Below are positions 15,611-22,130 of a DNA stretch of 35,716 bases, piece by piece. This DNA is from Methylophaga sp. (lineage in GTDB: Bacteria > Pseudomonadota > Gammaproteobacteria > Nitrosococcales > Methylophagaceae). Position numbers and translations under genes: made by a program. The stretch lies in NCBI RefSeq assembly GCF_030651745.1, contig NZ_JAUSCC010000078.1, forward strand, positions 1-35,716. Direction: 5' to 3'. Each line of letters begins with the position of its first letter. The stretch's first letter is position 1. The notes under the pieces were generated by a model that saw only the letters and a program-made list of their open reading frames with translations, did no database searches and was not told the origin of the DNA.

Positions 15611-16837
15611 ATGGACTATAAACAGAAGCTTACCCCCTCACTTGCAACTAAGCTGAGTCAAACCAAAACTGACAATCATTTTGAAGTAACGGATACGGTA
15701 ATTTCTGGCTTCAAATTAAAACTCTACACCTCCGGCACGATGACTTTCAGCCTGATGTACACCGCTCCTGATGGTCGTCGACTACGCTATACAATGGGTA
15801 ACTACCCTGCTTTGTCCGTTTCAACCGCTCGCAAGATAGCTGAACAGCTCTACGCTCAAGTTAAACTCGGTCGTGATCCACAACGTGAAAAACAAACAGC
15901 CCGTGAAGTGAAACCAGTGCCGAAGCTTGGCGACTTTATCAACGATACCTATCTGCCTTGGTTTACGTCACACCACAAAGCACCCAAAGCGAAGTTGCCT
16001 TTCAATCAGTTCAAGCATCTATTCAGTAAACGCTTGGATAAAGTCACTGGATGGGATGTTGAAAGCTGGCGGTCAAAGCGTCACAAAGATGGATTATCTG
16101 CCTCTACATCTAATCGCTATATCGGCACACTTAAAGCGATGTTCAACAGAGCTGTTGAATGGGAAGTTATTGAACAAAACCCGATTACCAAAGTAAAAAA
16201 ACAAAAATCAGATAGCCGCGCAATCGTCCGTTATCTAACACCCGAAGAAGAAACACGTCTCAGAGCTTCCCTGAGATCGCGTGATCGTCGTTTAGCTGAA
16301 TTTAACCCCTTCTATGCTGGTGGAAGATTCGTGATCTTAAAAGCGAACCTAGGCGGTTTTCCTGATCACATTCATCCGATGATTCTCTTATTGATGAATA
16401 CCGGTATGCGTCGAGGTGAAATGTTTAATTTGCGTTGGCAGGATGTCGATTTCGTTAACAAGCGAATAACAGTCATGGGTAATACATCAAAGACCGGTCA
16501 AACACGTTATATTCCGCTTAACGTTGAAGCCTTAAACGTTTTGCAACTGTGGCAAAAACAAACTGAACGTCATTCCGGATTTGTATTCATCGGCAAAAAC
16601 GGACAGCGTTTCACGAATATTGATAAAGCATGGAAGGTATTGTTGCGTGATGCAAAGATTAACGATTTTCGCTTGCATGATTTGCGTCATCACTTTGCCA
16701 GCCGATTAGTGTCTGCTGGAATCGATTTAAACAGCGTTCGGGAATTACTTGGACATTCCGACATTAAAATGACGCTTCGTTATGCACACTTGGCACCGGG
16801 CCGCTTAGTTGATGCTGTAGCGATGCTGAACCATTGA
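15611..16837 (+). CDS. int: P4-type tyrosine integrase
   Basis: 408-aa site-specific recombinase. An N-terminal DUF4102-like arm-binding domain (about 5-90, GFKLKLYTSGTMTFSLMY and YTMGNYPALSVSTAR) precedes a SAM-like core-binding domain (about 105-195) and a C-terminal catalytic domain. Catalytic residues visible are R267 (NTGMRRGE), H356-x-x-R359 (HDLRHHFASR), H382 (LLGHSDIKMT) and nucleophile Y391. The length and motifs are intact, so it is probably active or recently so. It is the likely enzyme for insertion into tRNA-Arg, although it sits in the middle of the island rather than next to either border. The RBS is poor. Confidence 0.93.
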   Translation: MDYKQKLTPSLATKLSQTKTDNHFEVTDTVISGFKLKLYTSGTMTFSLMYTAPDGRRLRYTMGNYPALSVSTARKIAEQLYAQVKLGRDPQREKQTAREVKPVPKLGDFINDTYLPWFTSHHKAPKAKLPFNQFKHLFSKRLDKVTGWDVESWRSKRHKDGLSASTSNRYIGTLKAMFNRAVEWEVIEQNPITKVKKQKSDSRAIVRYLTPEEETRLRASLRSRDRRLAEFNPFYAGGRFVILKANLGGFPDHIHPMILLLMNTGMRRGEMFNLRWQDVDFVNKRITVMGNTSKTGQTRYIPLNVEALNVLQLWQKQTERHSGFVFIGKNGQRFTNIDKAWKVLLRDAKINDFRLHDLRHHFASRLVSAGIDLNSVRELLGHSDIKMTLRYAHLAPGRLVDAVAMLNH

Positions 16838-16924
16838 AGTTTGACCCGCCAGCTTAAAGATCCTGAGATCTATTCTAAACGCTTAAATACCCTGCTCCGC
16901 CACCCATCATTATCTATACCTGAG

Positions 16925-16956
16925 TAAACCCTCTAATGGATCACACAGAGGGTTTA
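16925..16956. repeat. Perfect 10-bp inverted repeat after the integrase gene
   Basis: TAAACCCTCT and AGAGGGTTTA form a perfect 10-bp stem with a 12-nt loop, 88 bp past the integrase stop. There is no T tract on the plus strand, so it is either a factor-assisted terminator or a protein site. Confidence 0.6.
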
Positions 16957-17208
16957 TGTGGGTATCTTTTCGGCAGAAACTCACCTCTATCCGCAATATG
17001 GCGGGAGATGTACGTACCCTCCCGTACCATTCAACTAAGTATCCAGAAGGAAGCCCCACACCGAAGCAGATTATTTGAGTGATTCTGAGAAAAAAAGTCC
17101 TAGAAATTACCGGAATGTTTGAAGGGGATGCCGCCTTTAAAATCCACCTGCCGGAAAAACAGCCTTATATGGCCAAAACAATACCGGGATGAGTTTTTGA
17201 AAAAAGCA

Positions 17209-17240
17209 GAGCGGCTTTAAGGCCAAAGGCCGGGCCGCTC
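17209..17240. repeat. GC-rich hairpin followed by T-rich tract
   Basis: GAGCGGC and GCCGCTC arms (17209-17215 and 17234-17240) enclose an inner GGCC-AAA-GGCC hairpin. The downstream plus-strand sequence is T-rich (ACTATTTTCTATATATC). It looks like an intrinsic terminator for a plus-strand transcript, yet there is no gene just before it, which hints at a small RNA from this gap. Confidence 0.5.
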
Positions 17241-17330
17241 CACTATTTTCTATATATCTTTATTATTTTTATACTATTAGCGGATTGGCAGACGATCTTT
17301 TATATAGATTTCAACACTTTAAAAAGGATA

Positions 17331-17372
17331 ACTGGTAAGCGTACCCGGCTTAATACTGGGCTGCTAACCAGT
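17331..17372. repeat. Long imperfect hairpin beyond the 345-aa gene
   Basis: ACTGGTAAGC against GCTAACCAGT (one mismatch) with further pairing inside (CCCGG/CTGGG with one mismatch) makes a long stem. It begins 12 bp after the stop of the minus-strand gene at 17385. A small AATAC-GTATT hairpin lies between. It probably ends or stabilises that transcript, although no T tract is seen. Confidence 0.45.
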
Positions 17373-17384
17373 AATACAACTGTA

Positions 17385-18422
17385 TTAAACAAATTTAAGG
17401 ACGAACTTACTACCAACTTCATTAAGTGCTGCATTTGTAGCTTTTAACCTCTTCATATAATTGCTCACGGTAATATTTTTTCCAGTCATTGCTTTATATG
17501 TTGCGGCCATAGTTGACGCTGAGTTTGTTTCTGTAATAACTGCACTCAGCCATAGCTCTAGTCTTTGCTCAATTACAGCAAGAAGTTTTCCTCCTCTGTG
17601 AGGATTTTTTCTAGCCGCATTTAACAAATCTGTCCGGACTTCATCAACATGACGCTCTTTGGTCAAAAGTTTTGATTTGACTGCTTTAGATTTGATTACA
17701 ACCGTCTCCAACTCCATTTCATATGTTACTCCCATGTACTTAGCTTTTTTTTCAGCTGTAATTGAAGATGCTGCGACTCTATATGCATGCGAGTAATCAA
17801 ACTCCTGAGATTTCATAACATGCCGGAAAAGTTTATTAAAACGAGTGGTAGTTTTATGCTCAGGGTATTTTCTACGAATCCACTCAAAGTCAAAAACCTG
17901 AACATCACGGTTGAAATTAGTAATTGATTCAAGCCAATCGCTATCAATCATTGGCCCGGTTGGTTGCATCTTCCTCCACCTTGGAGCAATGCCTCTTTTA
18001 GACAGTAAAATATTGCAAATATAAAATTCGAGGCGATTCCTTTTGTTGTAGGTTAGTGGAGAAACACTGTTGATTTTTTCCATTAACTCTATCGTTCCCA
18101 TATCACTATACTTAACAAGGGTTGCTTTGGTTACAGAAGCTTCAACCAGTGTTAGATCATCAAGATATTTAGAAAGTTTAATACCCGGATTGCTGTCTTC
18201 TCCCTCAGGGATTTTGCCATAAAGAACTCGTGAATCCTTTTCTTCATCCAACATTTCATTTCTTAAATGCTCAGGAGGCATAACGAAGAGATTATCGGGA
18301 TTTGGTAAGCCCTTTTTTTTACGTTCTCTAGCCAGTTTTTTTCTTTTTTTAGTTATGTTTCTAAAATGCTCTTTAAAGATTTCATCTATTTTTTCCATTC
18401 TTAGATCTACATCTACAGACAT
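17385..18422 (-). CDS. Hypothetical protein, 345 aa, family not recognised
   Basis: I do not recognise this protein. The N-terminus is strongly basic and coiled-coil-like (KKRKKLARERKKKGLPNP), without signal peptide or membrane segments, so it is cytoplasmic. The C-terminal 60 residues (from about 285) are helical and look like a winged or tri-helical DNA-binding fold, with TMAATYKAMTGKNITVSNYM resembling an HTH. AGGAG lies 7 bp before the ATG, and a TATACT occurs farther upstream, so it is a real gene. It is AT-rich relative to the chromosome and lies in the island. A regulator, replication or DNA-processing role would be a guess. Confidence 0.7.
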   Translation of the reverse strand: MSVDVDLRMEKIDEIFKEHFRNITKKRKKLARERKKKGLPNPDNLFVMPPEHLRNEMLDEEKDSRVLYGKIPEGEDSNPGIKLSKYLDDLTLVEASVTKATLVKYSDMGTIELMEKINSVSPLTYNKRNRLEFYICNILLSKRGIAPRWRKMQPTGPMIDSDWLESITNFNRDVQVFDFEWIRRKYPEHKTTTRFNKLFRHVMKSQEFDYSHAYRVAASSITAEKKAKYMGVTYEMELETVVIKSKAVKSKLLTKERHVDEVRTDLLNAARKNPHRGGKLLAVIEQRLELWLSAVITETNSASTMAATYKAMTGKNITVSNYMKRLKATNAALNEVGSKFVLKFV

Positions 18423-18772
18423 TTATTTCTCCTAGTCATTGAAACCATTACTTTGGAGTATAGTTTTTTTCATATCTTATAAGCGGATCCAAGTTGCCCG
18501 CACATTTAGGCGTATTACTAATTGACCGTCTGTTTGAAGATCATACTTTCCAAACATCAACGGGAGATCAACCGCAGATCAATACTAAAGTGCATTTTCT
18601 GTTGATGTTTTGTCTGGGAAACTTACATTAATAATTAACCTTGGGGACAACATGTTTTAGTTGGAAAACGCAATCCTAGGAAAGTTACTTGTTAAAGTAC
18701 TCAAAAATAAATAGATGAAAATAAGAAGTTCGTATATTGTGATTCAGTCGACATTTTTTCAGGAGATATTTT
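18423..18772. other. 350-bp divergent intergenic region in the island
   Basis: Separates the minus-strand 345-aa gene from the plus-strand VPLPA gene and must hold both promoters. AGGAG for the left gene is at 18430-18434 and a TATACT lies on the same strand upstream. A short open frame (about 18493-18630, 45 codons, starting TTG) has protein-like composition and may be a relic of a truncated gene; no family is recognised. Confidence 0.4.
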
Positions 18773-19354
18773 GTGAGACAACTTGGACTTATTCTTTTCT
18801 TATTACTATCACCCGTGGCTAATGCAGCCTATTTTAATATTCTTTCAGGAGATGATGAGAATGGTCCTGACGGAAGAGTTGAATTGATTTTTGATGATCA
18901 ATCCGCAACTCAAACATATGCGGGGCCGGCCTTACTTGTTTCAGACGGTCATTCCGGGCCACCAATATACAACAACAGTTATTTTTCAAATGGTTCTGAC
19001 ATTTATTACACGCCTATGGGCGCCTCACTACGTATAGATTTCTTAAGCGATGTGAAGGTTAAGTTTGAATGGACAAGTAATATGATTACCAATGGTACAT
19101 TTGCATACTCTGGAGGCAGTAGCCCTATGTTCAGTGGAGTAAACGGTATGCTGATTACCTCAATTGCGATGGGTGTTTCTAATATTTACTTTTATGGTTT
19201 AGCTGAATCAATTGAATCTAGTATGAGTTTAAAATTTACAGTTTATCCAGCTCCAGTACCTTTACCCGCAGCGTTCTGGCTATTTTTACCATCACTCTTG
19301 GGATTAATGGGGTATAGGAAGATAAGTAGTTATAAAGCTGTTAAGGCAGGATAG
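18773..19354 (+). CDS. VPLPA-CTERM exosortase-substrate protein
   Basis: 193-aa exported protein. A Sec signal peptide (1-18, ending VANA) starts a mature part rich in Gly, Ser, Asn and Tyr with predicted beta strands. The C-terminus has the sorting signal VPLPA (162-166), a hydrophobic helix (FWLFLPSLLGLMG) and a basic tail (YRKISSYK). This is the VPLPA variant of PEP-CTERM, processed by an exosortase and often linked to exopolysaccharide or biofilm surfaces. No exosortase gene is in the window. The GTG start has AGGAG with 7-nt spacing. An intrinsic terminator follows. It is the last gene before the right island border. Confidence 0.8.
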   Translation: MRQLGLILFLLLSPVANAAYFNILSGDDENGPDGRVELIFDDQSATQTYAGPALLVSDGHSGPPIYNNSYFSNGSDIYYTPMGASLRIDFLSDVKVKFEWTSNMITNGTFAYSGGSSPMFSGVNGMLITSIAMGVSNIYFYGLAESIESSMSLKFTVYPAPVPLPAAFWLFLPSLLGLMGYRKISSYKAVKAG

Positions 19355-19380
19355 TTAATAAAAAATGAGTAATTTCTTAA

Positions 19381-19404
19381 AACCCCTCAAATGAGGGGTT
19401 TTTT
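19381..19404 (+). terminator. Intrinsic terminator after VPLPA-CTERM gene
   Basis: AACCCCTC and GAGGGGTT form a perfect 8-bp stem with a 4-nt loop, followed by TTTT. It starts 26 bp past the stop codon. Confidence 0.85.
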
Positions 19405-19591
19405 GTGCTTGAAGCATTAGGAATGATTGTTAATTTGATGGGGACAGTTTTTACGATTAAATTTAAAAGTGACACTGCTTATTGATTTCTGCCTCAACAA
19501 GCCGGAGGGTAACCGGAAGATCGGCAACAAACACTGAAAATTCATGGGATTACCTTGGGTTTTCGACATCCTTCGACACTGCCCCGGAGGA

Positions 19592-19653
19592 CTTAGGAGG
19601 GGGACGCTCTATCCATCTGAGCTACAGGGACATGGTCGGCGATTATAGCAGTC
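19592..19653. repeat. Right attachment-site repeat: 5' half-tRNA remnant with -10 box
   Basis: 61 of 62 bases match 9730-9791. It contains the 5' part of tRNA-Arg up to the anticodon loop plus the upstream extended -10 TGCTATAAT on the minus strand (19642-19650). With TTCATA (19665-19670 read on the minus strand) 17 bp farther out, it looks like the original chromosomal tRNA promoter cut off from the rest of its gene. It should not produce a functional tRNA. Confidence 0.85.
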
Positions 19654-19819
19654 GATTCGATTACTATGAATTAATGCATGGGGTTTCTGGCTATATTTCA
19701 GTTTTTAATCAAGGAAAATACTGATGTTTGCCGAGCAATATCCGCTACTGAATCCCCATTGAGATGCCTATTATGAGAACCGTACCAAGCAGCATTTTTC
19801 TCACTCAGGAGTTATGATC

Positions 19820-19891
19820 ATGTGGACTAAACCAGAATATTCAGATATGCGTTTCGGCTTTGAAGTTACTATGTACATCTGTAACCGTTAA
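19820..19891 (+). CDS. pqqA: PqqA, precursor peptide of pyrroloquinoline quinone
   Basis: 23-codon gene encoding [23 protein letters not shown]. The invariant Glu and Tyr that are cross-linked to form PQQ are in EVTMY (E15 and Y19), within the conserved GFEVTMY block. The ATG at 19820 has AGGAG with 8-nt spacing; an ATG two codons earlier is too close to it. PQQ is the cofactor of periplasmic alcohol dehydrogenases, including methanol dehydrogenase. No other pqq gene follows: a terminator comes directly after, so pqqA stands alone. A Cys near the C-terminus (ICNR) replaces the Ala or Val I know from other PqqA peptides. Confidence 0.93.
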   Translation: MWTKPEYSDMRFGFEVTMYICNR

Positions 19892-19910
19892 ACGAAACCG
19901 TTTCACAAAA

Positions 19911-19934
19911 AGGCCCCTGTAAAGGGGCTTTTTT
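19911..19934 (+). terminator. Intrinsic terminator after pqqA
   Basis: GCCCCT and AGGGGC (19913-19918 and 19923-19928) form a 6-bp stem with a 4-nt loop, extended by flanking A/T pairs and followed by TTTTTT. It starts 19 bp after the pqqA stop, marking a monocistronic transcript. Confidence 0.88.
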
Positions 19935-20041
19935 GTATCTGAAGTTTGCTGATATTTCCATGTTGCAGAAAGCCTATACTGCTGCTTCAGAATACTTTTT
20001 TTAAGTCTGATTCTAAATTTAATGATTACTGGAGAGCCGCT

Positions 20042-20260
20042 ATGTCATCCATTCCACAATGTCGTATTGAACAAATCGGTTCAGCAACCTCGCCGCTTTT
20101 CATCATTCAGCAAGAGATCGACGGTATTCAGCACACTCTGGATAAAAAGTTTGAAAGCCACCAGCAGGCGCTTGACTATATTTTGCAACAGGGCTGGCAG
20201 GTTCAACGCGAAAGACCAACAGACTCGATGATCATTGCTTCAAGATTTTTAAAACCTTGA
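20042..20260 (+). CDS. Small hypothetical protein, 72 aa
   Basis: A 72-aa soluble protein starting MSSIPQCRIEQIG, with a GGAG RBS about 8 bp before the ATG; the frame is open farther upstream but those codons overlap non-coding sequence. It has no signal or membrane segment. Composition and phase look coding (IDGIQHTLDKKFESHQQALDYILQQGW gives an amphipathic helix after two beta strands). Function not recognised. Confidence 0.65.
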   Translation: MSSIPQCRIEQIGSATSPLFIIQQEIDGIQHTLDKKFESHQQALDYILQQGWQVQRERPTDSMIIASRFLKP

Positions 20261-20313
20261 TGCCACAAAAATACTTACATTTGGATAGGCAGCTATGTAA
20301 GGCTGAGAAAAAA

Positions 20314-20682
20314 TCACTGCTTGGCGATTGCTGCCGTTTTTAACATGCCAATCATGGCTGACGATGCGCCAATATGATCAGCAATAAAAATCTGCACATC
20401 TGGAAATTTCGGTCTGACAACATCGATATCATGAGGAATATCTTCGGTGACGTGCCGCCCGGAGTTTAAAAAATACGGCAACACCGTGATATGTGTCGCG
20501 CCATCGTTCACACAATTTTCAATGCCATCTGCAATCAAGGTGTCTGCAAGTTCCAGAAACGCTGCTTGCACGATGTCATAGTGATCTGCACATTCTGATT
20601 TGAGTCTTTCGGCAAGTTCAATGACTTCGTCATTTGAACGTTGGCGGCGACTGCCATGAGCAATAAGTAATAAGGCTTTCAT
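20314..20682 (-). CDS. CbiX/SirB-type chelatase (small form)
   Basis: 122-aa single-domain chelatase. It has AHGSR with H9, the FLELAD segment with E44 and SGRHVTEDIP with H77, the metal-binding and catalytic positions of the CbiX-small/SirB family. These enzymes insert Co or Fe into sirohydrochlorin for cobalamin or siroheme synthesis and act as dimers in the cytoplasm. No other tetrapyrrole gene is adjacent (hemH is 8 kb away), so the metal cannot be decided. On the minus strand GATAAT lies only 7 bp before the start, followed upstream by repeated CACGTG sites. Confidence 0.82.
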   Translation of the reverse strand: MKALLLIAHGSRRQRSNDEVIELAERLKSECADHYDIVQAAFLELADTLIADGIENCVNDGATHITVLPYFLNSGRHVTEDIPHDIDVVRPKFPDVQIFIADHIGASSAMIGMLKTAAIAKQ

Positions 20683-20702
20683 AAGAACATTATCCTACTG
20701 AA

Positions 20703-20727
20703 CACGTGAATTACACGTGAACACGTT
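20703..20727. promoter_or_regulatory. Iterated CACGTG motifs upstream of the chelatase gene
   Basis: CACGTG occurs at 20703-20708 and 20714-20719, and AACACGTT at 20720-20727, so three near-identical palindromes stand at 9-11 bp spacing. They lie 21-45 bp upstream of the chelatase start, overlapping its -35 region. This suggests an operator for an unknown regulator. The rest of the 318-bp gap up to 21001 contains nothing else recognised. Confidence 0.45.
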
Positions 20728-21000
20728 AATTTTAAGTCATCTGAGTATTCGAGTAATAATGTGTTCATCTCGAAGGATTTTGTTTACTCTCGGCCAAATA
20801 AAATGCGTCAGCTCCCTTTAGATTGAGCTACAGACAAGTTAAATAGGATGGACAGCCATGAACAGTGTCAGCATAATGCGGAGATACAAAATATTCGTAT
20901 TTAAACAAAATAGCTGACACAGATTCAAGGGAAAGACTTCTGTTAATAAAACTGCCAATGCAGGGATGTAACGGAAGGGCAAGAGAATGAGGATCGTGTC

Positions 21001-22116
21001 TTGGCAAACCAATATGGTCGTCCTGACAATTTAAAGCCTTATGAATCTGCAAGGAGATTGAGTATTCTTAAGAAGACCAAAGAGGTGTTGATCGTCGATG
21101 ATCAATCAACCGGCAGAACTATTTTGGAAAAGATAGTCTTGCAAATTGGCGAAAATATTCATGTTACAGCGCTGAGCAATTCTGCTGATGCGCTTGAATG
21201 GCTGAATCAGCATGAAGTTGATTTGATTGTAACGGATTACCGTATGCCTGAGATTAATGGCATCGAGTTTATCCGTCGTGTACGCCAAAACCCCGCGTGG
21301 CAAAGTGTTCCCATCATGATGATCACGGTGGTCAGTGAAAAAGCCGTGCGTTATGAGGCGCTGGAGGCAGGAGCCACTGCGTTTCTGATACGTCCCATTG
21401 ATCAAATAGAATGTCGTACCAGCTGTCGTAATCTGCTGCAAATGCACGAACAGCATCTTATCATTGAAGATCGAGCAAATTGGCTGGCGCGCCAGGTAGA
21501 AATCGCCACCGAACAAATAATCTTAAGAGAAAAAGAAACCATTATCCGTCTTGCCAAAGCCGGTGAATACCGTGATGAAGGAACAGGAAACCATGTTATT
21601 CGTATGGCGAAATATTCTCGTTTTATTGCTGAAGCATTAGGCGTTTTCGATGAACAGCAATGTGAAGATCTTGAATATGCGGCCCCTATGCATGATATTG
21701 GCAAAATCGGTATTCCCGACCGGATCTTATTGAAACCCGGAAAACTGGATCCCGATGAATGGGAAATCATGAAAACCCATACCACTATAGGTCACGAAAT
21801 CCTCTCCGACAGTCAATCTAAATACATGCATATTGGAGCAGTTATCGCACTGCATCATCACGAACGTTATGATGGAAAAGGTTATCCAAATCAGCTGAAG
21901 GGCGAGGAAATCCCGTTGATTGCCAGAGTCGTGGCAGTAGCAGATATATACGATGCCTTGGTAACCGAAAGACCTTATAAAAAGCCCTGGTCCAATGAAG
22001 ATGCCTGCCGTTATATCGAACAAAGTGCTGGCACACAGTTAGATCCGCGATGTGTAAAAGCTTTTTTTGACCGGATAGATGCCATTCAACAAGTTCAGGC
22101 TGAATATGCTGACTAG
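21001..22116 (+). CDS. rpfG: RpfG-like response regulator, c-di-GMP phosphodiesterase (REC-HD-GYP)
   Basis: 371-aa regulator. The receiver domain (about 27-145) carries D79 in IVTDYRMP; a coiled linker leads to an HD-GYP domain with H231-D232 (MHDIGKIGIPD), HHHERYDGKG and G294-Y295-P296. The intact motifs predict c-di-GMP hydrolysis switched by phosphorylation. In Xanthomonas, RpfG is the output of the sensor RpfC, which follows here after 14 bp. The start is a TTG with GAGG 8 bp upstream; a later TTG at 21058 sits too near AAGGAG, so the N-terminus is uncertain. Confidence 0.88.
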   Translation: MANQYGRPDNLKPYESARRLSILKKTKEVLIVDDQSTGRTILEKIVLQIGENIHVTALSNSADALEWLNQHEVDLIVTDYRMPEINGIEFIRRVRQNPAWQSVPIMMITVVSEKAVRYEALEAGATAFLIRPIDQIECRTSCRNLLQMHEQHLIIEDRANWLARQVEIATEQIILREKETIIRLAKAGEYRDEGTGNHVIRMAKYSRFIAEALGVFDEQQCEDLEYAAPMHDIGKIGIPDRILLKPGKLDPDEWEIMKTHTTIGHEILSDSQSKYMHIGAVIALHHHERYDGKGYPNQLKGEEIPLIARVVAVADIYDALVTERPYKKPWSNEDACRYIEQSAGTQLDPRCVKAFFDRIDAIQQVQAEYAD

Positions 22117-22130
22117 CCGTACCGGGTGCC

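Larger units (their letters stand above)
16838..17384. other. 547-bp gap without a recognisable gene, rich in hairpins
   Basis: No convincing gene is seen on either strand. The stretch contains three strong inverted repeats listed separately. Short open frames around 17040-17190 (for example one ending SEKKSPRNYRNV and another starting MFEGDAAF) may be relics of a broken gene, but none is long enough to name. A non-coding RNA or recombination site is possible; nothing proves it. Confidence 0.45.
9730..19653. mobile_element. Integrated genomic island at tRNA-Arg(CCU), about 9.9 kb
   Basis: Borders are the 62-bp direct repeats at 9730-9791 and 19592-19653. Between them are a P4-type tyrosine integrase, a large NTPase-nuclease protein, a mobile mystery A/B pair, an unknown 345-aa gene and a VPLPA-CTERM gene. 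Several of these genes are more AT-rich than the flanking chromosome. No structural, conjugation or replication genes are recognised and no excisionase is evident, so it is a small non-autonomous or decayed island. The flanks (porin on the left, pqqA on the right) would be neighbours around the tRNA in an empty strain. Confidence 0.82.

Noticed and set aside
17040..17110. Short frame ending SEKKSPRNYRNV, reminiscent of an IS256-type transposase N-terminal block
   Set aside because: Only about 20 codons, no flanking transposase sequence and no terminal repeats; the resemblance is too weak to annotate an insertion sequence.
16838..17384. Retron-like msr/msd region because of nested hairpins
   Set aside because: No reverse transcriptase is encoded nearby; the 345-aa neighbour lacks RT motifs such as YADD.
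19440..19591. GGGGACAGTTTTTACG and CCGG-flanked repeat as remains of an IS200/REP-associated transposase
   Set aside because: No transposase frame and no paired copy in the window; it is noted only as the island end.
19592..19640. Second tRNA gene
   Set aside because: Only the 5' half up to the anticodon loop is present; the T arm and 3' acceptor strand are missing.
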